Shown: positions 58,577-64,000 of the stretch, in pieces
Position numbering within the stretch: the first letter of the stretch is position 1
How the letters are laid out: each line of letters begins with the position of its first letter
NCBI RefSeq assembly: GCF_014649375.1
Contig: NZ_BMSX01000023.1
Coordinates: forward strand, 62,001-126,000
Source of the DNA: Streptomyces aurantiogriseus
GTDB lineage: Bacteria; Actinomycetota; Actinomycetes; Streptomycetales; Streptomycetaceae
Reading direction: 5' to 3'
DNA: 64,000 nt
The notes under the pieces: model-generated
What the model was told of the DNA's origin: nothing
Seen by the model: only the letters and a program-made list of their open reading frames with translations
The model's database searches: none
Made by a program: the position numbers and the translations under genes

Positions 58577-59587
58577 ATGAGACCTCCGACCATCCGCGAC
58601 GTCGCCGAACGGGCCGGCGTGTCGAAATCACTGGTCTCCCTCGTGCTGCGCGGATCCGACCAGGTGCGCCCGGAGAGACGGCAGGCCGTGCTGGCCGCCG
58701 TGGAGGAGCTCGGCTACCGGACGAACGCCGCCGCGCGCAGTCTCAGCGAGCGGCGCACCCGCACGGTCGGCGTGCTGCTGAACGACATGCGCAACCCCTG
58801 GTTCGTGGAACTGCTGGACGGCCTCAACTCCCGCCTCCACGACGGCGGCCTGCGGATGCTGCTGGCCGACGGCCACCTCAACCGGCGCCTCGGCGAGAAC
58901 CTCACCCGCACCTTCACCGAGCTACGAGTCGACGGTCTGATCGCCGTCGGCACCCTGCCGCCCTCCGAGGCGTTGCGCACCGCGGCGGCGCAGATCCCCA
59001 CCGTCGTCGCGGGCGCGCGTGAGCCCGCGCTCCCCCTGGTGGACATCGTCGCCAACGACGACGAGCACGGCGCCCGCCTGGCCACCGAGCACCTCATCGG
59101 ACTCGGCCATCGGCGCATCGCCCACATCGCCGGGCAGGGCGTCGTCGGCGACCTTCGCCGGCGCAGCTTCGAGGCGGTCATGCGCGAGCACGGGCTGGAC
59201 GACACAGCGATCGTGGAGCAGGGCGACCTGACCGAGGAGGGCGGCTACCGGGCCACGGTCCGCCTCCTCAGCGCTGCCGAACGGCCCACCGCCCTGTTCG
59301 CCTTCAACGACATCGCATGCGTGGGCGCACTGTCCGCGGCCGAGGAAATCGGCCTCCAGGTACCGCGCGACCTCTCCCTCGTGGGCTACGACAACACCTA
59401 CCTGTCCCGCCTGCGACACCTCTGGCTCACCACCGTCGACAACGCCAGCCATGACGTCGGCCGCCGCGCCGCCCAGCATCTCATCGACCGGATCGCGGAC
59501 CCGGCCCGTCCCGGTACGACCGTCCTCGCCGCGCCGACGCTCGAAGTGCGTGGCACCACCGCGCCGCCGAAGGGCGACAAGCGATAG
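58577..59587 (+). CDS. LacI/GalR-family transcriptional regulator
   Basis: A 336-residue repressor. The HTH is TIRDVAERAGVSKSLVSLVLRGSDQVRPERRQ split as RDVAERAGVSKSLVSLVL and the hinge is NAAARSLSERRTRTVGVL. The LacI sugar-binding core follows (NPWFVELLDGL, LATEHLIGLGHRRIAHIAG, ALFAFNDIACVG, LSLVGYDNTYLS). There is no clear Shine-Dalgarno sequence because operator B occupies the position, so initiation may be weak or leaderless. It faces the Gfo/Idh/MocA operon and should repress it in response to the sugar or polyol. Confidence 0.93.
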   Translation: MRPPTIRDVAERAGVSKSLVSLVLRGSDQVRPERRQAVLAAVEELGYRTNAAARSLSERRTRTVGVLLNDMRNPWFVELLDGLNSRLHDGGLRMLLADGHLNRRLGENLTRTFTELRVDGLIAVGTLPPSEALRTAAAQIPTVVAGAREPALPLVDIVANDDEHGARLATEHLIGLGHRRIAHIAGQGVVGDLRRRSFEAVMREHGLDDTAIVEQGDLTEEGGYRATVRLLSAAERPTALFAFNDIACVGALSAAEEIGLQVPRDLSLVGYDNTYLSRLRHLWLTTVDNASHDVGRRAAQHLIDRIADPARPGTTVLAAPTLEVRGTTAPPKGDKR

Positions 59588-59904
59588 CGGGGATGCGGGA
59601 GCGGCAGTGGACCACCGCTCGTCCGGCCCCGGAGCGAACTGGACGCCCTCGCCGAGCAGTCGTCGAAGCAGCTTCGCGAAGTCCGGGTCGAGTGGGACGA
59701 ACCGGGGATCGCAGAGCGGGTGTTGAACCACCTCGCCGAATCGTCGTCCCGGACCGACAGTCATCGGCTTGGCTGGCGGCGATGGGCGTCAGTTGACCGT
59801 GATCGCGTCCAGCACCGTGTGGATGACGCTCACGCGGGCGGTGCTGATCTGCGATGCCACTCACTGCCGGGATGGGCCACACGGCATAGGAACTCGCGTG
59901 TGGG
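59588..59904. other. Gap with one possible gene fragment
   Basis: 317 bases. In the plus strand, around 59637-59740, one frame reads ELDALAEQSSKQLREV then EWDEPGIAERVLNHLAE, which has protein-like composition with no start or end. It may be the scar of a deleted gene. The rest shows nothing. Confidence 0.35.
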
Positions 59905-60477
59905 TCAGGCGGCGAAGCCGATGTTGGTGACGTACTCGTACTGGCCCCATTGCGATCCGAGGTCGACGATCTGCTCGATCCAGGCGTCGTCCAGGGCCCG
60001 GTCGTCGCCGGTGGACCATGCCGCGACGAGCGCCTCCCAGTGGCGGATGTTGAGGGTGCGCAGTTCTACGACCCGCTGGTGGGAGGGGCGCACGCCGGAC
60101 TGGTTGAGCGGGTGGATCTCCACGCGGGTGCCCCGGCCGGCGCGGTTGAGGCGGGCCAGGAGGTAGCGGGCGACGTTGCGGCGGCGGACGGCGCGGTAGG
60201 CGTCGTCGATCCGGGCGAGGTTCTGCTTGGTCGGGCTGCGGGTGCCGGCCAGCCATGCTTGCAGGGTGCGGTCGGTGACGGTCAGGCCCGCGTCGTAGGC
60301 GGCGGCGCGGGCGTGGGGGGTGCGGGTGAGGTAGTGCAGGCGGGCCATCAGGCCGCGCCGGGTGGTGACGGGGGTGGCGATGAAGTCGGCGAGGGCGTCG
60401 AGCCGGCGGGCGACGGCCTCGTGGCCCTTGATTCCGCTGGCGCCGTACTTGCCGAACTCGGCCGTGCGCTCGGGCAC
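59905..60477 (-). CDS. Tpg-like (telomere terminal protein-like) or small DNA-binding protein
   Basis: A 190-residue protein. The N-terminal half holds an HTH: RLHYLTRTPHARAAAYDAG, TVTDRTLQAWLAGTRSPTK, NLARIDDAYRAVRRRNVARYL. The C-terminal half (GRGTRVEIHPLNQSGV, VVELRTLNIRHWEALVAAW, DDAWIEQIVDLGSQWGQYEYV) has no motif I can name. Size, HTH at the front and position right after a Tap-like gene match the Tpg terminal-protein family of linear Streptomyces replicons. A plain transcriptional regulator is the alternative. The GTG start at 60477 has GAAGGA 7 bases upstream; the gap to the Tap-like gene is 20 bases. Confidence 0.5.
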   Translation of the reverse strand: MPERTAEFGKYGASGIKGHEAVARRLDALADFIATPVTTRRGLMARLHYLTRTPHARAAAYDAGLTVTDRTLQAWLAGTRSPTKQNLARIDDAYRAVRRRNVARYLLARLNRAGRGTRVEIHPLNQSGVRPSHQRVVELRTLNIRHWEALVAAWSTGDDRALDDAWIEQIVDLGSQWGQYEYVTNIGFAA

Positions 60478-60497
60478 TTGAAGATCCTTCTTCTCTG

Positions 60498-62063
60498 TCA
60501 GTTCTCAGTCCGCGGCTTCTTGGCGGCAGCCGGGTCTGCGGTCGCGGTGCCGACGGTGTAGACGTCCTTGACCTTCGCCTCGAAAACCCCGCGCCCCTCG
60601 GCAAAGACGCGGCGCCAGGTGCCGATGACGTGGAGTTCGTCGGTGCCCATCGCGCGGACGACCGTCAGGCCCTCGTCGTGCGCCTTGTGCGCCTTCATCC
60701 AGAGGTTGGCGAAGGCCTGGGAGCGGATGAGGTGCATCCAGTCGGGGCGGTACAGTTCCCGGTTGTAGTTCGACTCCCCCATCGTGGAGACGAACTTGGA
60801 GTACATCGCCTTCACATACTCCAACGTCACCTCGTCGCCCTCGGCGAGCGCCCGCTCCCGGGCGTCCTTCAGCGCGATACGGAACTTCTCCAGCAGGCTC
60901 TCGGTCGCGCCCGAGGTGAACGACTCGTGGATCTGCGGCGGTTCGCACAGACCGTACCGGGGGCCGGACAGGCGCAGCAGCAGACGCAGCGTGGGTTCGG
61001 TGACCCAGAGCGGGCCGGGCTCGTCCCGGTTGCCGATCGGGTTGGGCAGGTAGGCGCCGTGCTCCCATGCGGGCGGGGTGATCAGGTGAACGCCGGCACG
61101 GCGGCGGTCGTGGTGGTTGCCGGCTGTGTGCTCCAGCTGACCGATCGGCAGGTGCGTCTTGAGCGCGCTGAGATAGGCGCCGTTGATGTCCAGGGCCGTC
61201 ACCTCGTGCGTGCCGGAAGGCAGTTCGGGGCGGGTCCACTTGGGGCGGGCCTCCCAGATCTGGTCGGCGCCGCGGGCGGAGGGCTTGCGCAGGATGTCCG
61301 GGATCCAGGGGTGGGCGACGATGGCGTAGCGGCCGCCCTTGCGGCAGTCGTCCAGCAGGGCCATCGCGTCCGGGATCGCCCGCTTGACCAGGGCTGCCGT
61401 CGCCGCGTCGACATCGCCCTCGTGCGCCTCGAGCGCCTCGGCCACGGCCGCCGCGATCGGGTCGGCGTCGGACGCGGTCCGCACACGGCGGCCCGCGGGG
61501 ACGGTCTTGATGGTCTCCGCCGTGCGGCCCTGAAGCCGCTTGGCGGGGGCGGCTGGTGCGGGTGCTGTCGTCGCGCACTGGGCAGGGTCGAGATGTTGGG
61601 GGAAGCCGGCGACCTGGTGGCGGGCAGGCTGCCCGCACAGGACGCACGGCCGGGGCACGCCCAGGTCCTCGACGTCGTCGGCTTCCGGCGCCGGGTACGG
61701 CTGATCAGCCGTACCCCGCGGCTTAGCAGCCGTCGCAGCACCGCCGCCCGACATGGCAGGCCCGACTTGAGGAAGGTCGGTGTGAGCAGCGGTTTCAGCC
61801 TGCCGGGCGGCATCAAGGTCGGCCAGCTTGGCCTGAGCGCCTTCGAGGAAGTAGGCGTAACGCTCACGGACGTCACCGGCCGGGTCACGGCCCGCCTCCC
61901 AGCCGCCGACCGTGGAGGGACTAACCCCCAGCGCCCGGGCCACCTGCGCGCGCGAGAGGTCCAGTGCTTCACGCAGGGCGCGGCGCTGCTCAGCCGGGGG
62001 CAGTTCAACCTCTTTGCGGGCCGCGGCGAGCAGGGCGTCGATCGCCTCGAACTGCGGCTTCAC
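60498..62063 (-). CDS. Tap-like (telomere-associated protein-like), HTH plus polymerase-like region
   Basis: A 521-residue protein. The N-terminal 80 residues are an XRE HTH of the form seen at the start of Tap (FEAIDALLAAARKEVELPPA, ALREALDLSRAQVARALGVS, STVGGWEAGRD). A CxxC...H region follows near 140 (RPCVLCGQPARHQ). Then TALDINGAYLSAL (about 290-302), RPDWMHLIRSQAFANLWMK and RAMGTDELHVIG (about 445-490), matching in position and residues the family-B-polymerase-like motifs of Tap (LDIN..., RPD..., SD.V). Tap binds telomere 3' overhangs and recruits Tpg. It is shorter than typical Tap (about 740). Starts at GTG 62063 overlapping the XRE stop. Homology by pattern; a different role is possible. 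Confidence 0.6.
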   Translation of the reverse strand: MKPQFEAIDALLAAARKEVELPPAEQRRALREALDLSRAQVARALGVSPSTVGGWEAGRDPAGDVRERYAYFLEGAQAKLADLDAARQAETAAHTDLPQVGPAMSGGGAATAAKPRGTADQPYPAPEADDVEDLGVPRPCVLCGQPARHQVAGFPQHLDPAQCATTAPAPAAPAKRLQGRTAETIKTVPAGRRVRTASDADPIAAAVAEALEAHEGDVDAATAALVKRAIPDAMALLDDCRKGGRYAIVAHPWIPDILRKPSARGADQIWEARPKWTRPELPSGTHEVTALDINGAYLSALKTHLPIGQLEHTAGNHHDRRRAGVHLITPPAWEHGAYLPNPIGNRDEPGPLWVTEPTLRLLLRLSGPRYGLCEPPQIHESFTSGATESLLEKFRIALKDARERALAEGDEVTLEYVKAMYSKFVSTMGESNYNRELYRPDWMHLIRSQAFANLWMKAHKAHDEGLTVVRAMGTDELHVIGTWRRVFAEGRGVFEAKVKDVYTVGTATADPAAAKKPRTEN

Positions 62064-62344
62064 CGCACCTCTCCCTTCACGGGCGGCCGCCGCCGTCCGG
62101 CACGGCGCTCCTCAGGCAGTGCCTCGCACGCCCGGGTGGGACCCGCCAGGAAGTCCAGGACATCCATGCCGTAGTGCACGGCCAACGCCTCACAGTCAGC
62201 CAAACTCCAGGCCGCGGCCCCGGACTGACGGCGGCTCACCTGTGCCTGCGTCACCCCCAGCGCCTCAGCCAGTCTTGCCTGCGACTCGCCCGAGGCATGC
62301 ATCAGTGCCGCCACCACCAGCCGCACCCGTTCCGGCAAGGACAT
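62060..62344 (-). CDS. Small XRE-family HTH protein
   Basis: A 94-residue protein with an XRE fold: RVRLVVAALMHASG, QARLAEALGVTQAQVSRRQSG, WSLADCEALAVHYGMDVLDFL. It overlaps the Tap-like gene by GTGA, so the two are co-expressed. I chose ATG 62344 because GGTGGGG is 9-10 bases upstream; ATG 62350 lies too close to that site. It may be a regulator of the Tap/Tpg-like operon, binding the AT-rich repeat at 62371-62405. Confidence 0.8.
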   Translation of the reverse strand: MSLPERVRLVVAALMHASGESQARLAEALGVTQAQVSRRQSGAAAWSLADCEALAVHYGMDVLDFLAGPTRACEALPEERRAGRRRPPVKGEVR

Positions 62345-62370
62345 TCCCATGACCCCACCCTACCAGGTTC

Positions 62371-62405
62371 ATGCGATTGATGCATTATTTATGGGTAATT
62401 CGCAT
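62371..62405. promoter_or_regulatory. AT-rich promoter/operator for the XRE-Tap-Tpg-like operon
   Basis: Arms ATGCGA (62371-62376) and TCGCAT (62400-62405) flank an inner ATGCAT (62380-62385) in a stretch far richer in AT than the surroundings. It is 27 bases upstream of the XRE start. The rest of the gap to 62560 shows no gene. Confidence 0.45.
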
Positions 62406-62559
62406 AACACTGTGGTGGCCTGCGGCCCGGGAGCGCTGGGCACGGCCGGGCTGCAGGAGGCGGGCGCCGCGGTGCATCGGGGCTCCGCGCCCGGTCACAC
62501 CCCCACGGCCCTCGCGTTCGAGAGTGAAGTCCGTCCCCACTGTGATCGCGTGGTGCGGG

Positions 62560-64000
62560 TCAGGGCACCAGCGGATTGTCCCGAGTGAGCTCGATGGTGT
62601 GCATCTGGCGGCGCAGCTGCGCGGGCAGGGACGGCAGGTCGTTGTCGACGATGATGACCTGGTGCGGGCGTGCGTGCGGCGTGCCGCTGCGGGCGCCGGC
62701 AATGTGGTCGAGGAAGTGCGCGTACAGCCGTGCGATCAGCTGCTGGTCCTCGGTGCCGTATCCGACGTTCTTGCGCGGCGAATCAATGATCAGCAGGGAC
62801 GGCAGATCGGTGGCTCCGGTGACGAGTGCGTGGCTGAGGAATGTCATCCGGTAGGCCACGTTGATCGCGGTGCGGACGCCGTGGCCCACCTTGGTGAGTT
62901 TCCCTGCCCTGACCTTCGGCAGGAGCGAGTTGTGGTCGATGCGCGCACCAGGCTCTCCGGGCAGCGACAGGCCGCCGATGATGGCTGCGAACTGCTCCTC
63001 GATCTCGGCGAGGGTGGTCTGGCGTCCGGACAGGAGGTTCTTGCGCGTCTTGATGTCCTCGCGCACACCGCGCAGTTCTTCCTCTGCCGCGCGCAGCGCC
63101 CGCTGCAGTTCGAGCAGCCGCCGGTGCGGGTCGAGCTGCCGCTCGAGCATGCCGGTCCGAGTGCGGGCACCGGCGTGGGCGGCTGAGAGCTGTTCGATCT
63201 GGCCGGCCAGAGGCCCGGTCTCCAGGCGGGTCCGCTCCTCCAGCTCCGCCCGCGCCTGAGCGAGAGCATCCCCGGTCTCACCGGTCGCCTTGGCCGCCTC
63301 GACGGCCCGCTGCTGCGCCGTGGCCAGCGCGGCTTCGGCTGCCGCTGCGGCCTCGTTCCGCGCGCCGGGATCCAGTTCGCACAGGCACAGGCCACAGGCT
63401 CCCCGGGGAACGATCCGGCCGGCCAGAGGCTGCGTGCAGGAGGGACAGCGCAGCACCGGGTCGGTGCCCGGCTGCTGCTGGGCACGCTGGACGGCCCGCT
63501 GGGCCGAGGAGACAGCCGCCTGGGCTGCTTTCCCCTCTTCCCGGGCCCTGGAGTGCGTTCCTTCCAGGGCGGCGACGCGCTGGCGCAGCGGATCGGCGAA
63601 GGTGGTGGCAGCGCGCATGCGGCCCTTGAGTTCCTCCAGTGCCGTCAGCGTCTGGCGTTCTTCGCTCCGGGAGCGGGTCAGCTCCTCCTCCAGTTCCGCC
63701 GCGCTCCCGGTCAGGAATTCGCTGATCGTCTCGGTGCGGCGTTTGAACTGGCTCACGGTCTGGCTCAGGTCGTCGCGGCGGGCGGCAAGCACCCGCATCT
63801 CGGCATCGATGAGTCCGAGCACGAGCTCGACGACCGTCTTGTAGGACTGCGCGGTGTTGGCCTGTCCGCGGACGGCCTCGGTGCCGTCGACCATGTCCTG
63901 GGAGAGGTGGTTCAAGGCGTAGAGCTGGGCGAAGGTGAGGCGGGCGCCGTTGCCGAGCAGTGCGACGGCGGTGGGTGGGGCGAACAGCTCGGACAGGCCC
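62560..64000 (-). CDS. SMC-like coiled-coil zinc-hook ATPase (partial, N-terminus off the window)
   Basis: The frame is open from the stop at 62560 to the window edge, so at least 480 residues belong to it; the ATP-binding N-terminus is not visible. A long coiled coil is interrupted by a zinc-hook-like segment with two CxxC pairs (CPSC about 150 residues after the visible start, then CGLC). A second coiled coil follows (RLLELQRALRAAEEELRG). The C-terminal part has LPSLLIIDSPRKNVGYG, a Walker B-like acidic end, and HQVIIVDNDLPSLP. The organisation is that of SMC/Rad50-like ATPases, including those of defence systems. Family not identified. The downstream gene is the XRE of the Tap-like operon. 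Confidence 0.75.
   Translation of the reverse strand, partial: GLSELFAPPTAVALLGNGARLTFAQLYALNHLSQDMVDGTEAVRGQANTAQSYKTVVELVLGLIDAEMRVLAARRDDLSQTVSQFKRRTETISEFLTGSAAELEEELTRSRSEERQTLTALEELKGRMRAATTFADPLRQRVAALEGTHSRAREEGKAAQAAVSSAQRAVQRAQQQPGTDPVLRCPSCTQPLAGRIVPRGACGLCLCELDPGARNEAAAAAEAALATAQQRAVEAAKATGETGDALAQARAELEERTRLETGPLAGQIEQLSAAHAGARTRTGMLERQLDPHRRLLELQRALRAAEEELRGVREDIKTRKNLLSGRQTTLAEIEEQFAAIIGGLSLPGEPGARIDHNSLLPKVRAGKLTKVGHGVRTAINVAYRMTFLSHALVTGATDLPSLLIIDSPRKNVGYGTEDQQLIARLYAHFLDHIAGARSGTPHARPHQVIIVDNDLPSLPAQLRRQMHTIELTRDNPLVP

Noticed and set aside
1..64000. CRISPR array, rRNA or IS element
   Set aside because: No spaced direct repeats of CRISPR type, no rRNA-like blocks and no transposase-like translation with terminal inverted repeats were seen.

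Overview
The window is high-GC DNA with GTG/ATG starts, purine-rich ribosome binding sites and many 4-base ATGA/GTGA gene overlaps. Gene families (TetR, LacI, XRE-MmyB, DUF2264, DUF35/thiolase pairs, large sugar-catabolic operons) point to a Streptomyces or close relative. The content is almost entirely accessory: sugar and lipid-like catabolism, at least eight short-chain dehydrogenases, decayed glycosidase genes and, at the right end, a Tap/Tpg-like pair. This fits a chromosome arm or large plasmid better than core chromosome. No rRNA, tRNA, CRISPR array or intact insertion sequence was recognised.

Layout. 1-348: partial DoxX-like membrane protein. 0.6-10.2 kb: a divergent catabolic cluster (two SDRs, aldehyde and alcohol dehydrogenases, MaoC hydratase; then DUF35 protein plus thiolase-like protein), an MFS exporter and a TetR regulator. 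The same 30-bp palindrome lies in both control regions. 10.3-13.6 kb: TetR/MFS divergent pair, SnoaL-like protein, SDR. 13.7-17.9 kb: DeoR-LacI hybrid regulator, 2-hydroxyacid dehydrogenase and DUF2264 protein. 18.7-19.65 kb: fused remnants of two glycosidase genes. 19.8-21.7 kb: secreted beta-helix enzyme with ricin-type repeats. 21.8-26.8 kb: XRE-MmyB regulator, three SDRs and an epoxide-hydrolase-like enzyme.

27.0-33.9 kb: minus-strand operon of GH1 beta-glucosidase, a large six-hairpin glycosidase, a lipoprotein and two permeases. Its promoter carries the same direct-repeat motif found at the DeoR-LacI gene. 34.7-36.6 kb: secreted beta-propeller-like protein. 36.9-54.0 kb: an SDR, a GntR/FadR regulator with three TTGGACCAA operators, and a long plus-strand operon: ribose-type ABC transporter, small monooxygenase, SDR, lactonase-like enzyme, zinc-ribbon protein, alpha/beta hydrolase, TIM-barrel protein, HIBADH-type dehydrogenase, dihydroxyacetone-kinase-type kinase, RpiB-type isomerase, transketolase and a frameshifted transaldolase. 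The set reads as a route from an imported sugar, polyol or lactone through a phosphorylated tetrulose (erythrulose-like) to erythrose-4-phosphate and the pentose phosphate pathway; the true substrate is unknown.

54.2-59.6 kb: three Gfo/Idh/MocA dehydrogenases plus a sugar-binding lipoprotein, divergent from a LacI regulator with two copies of one operator. 59.9-64.0 kb: minus-strand genes for a coiled-coil zinc-hook ATPase (running off the window), a small XRE protein, a Tap-like protein with polymerase-like motifs and a Tpg-like protein. This right end is the most likely place for something poorly described.
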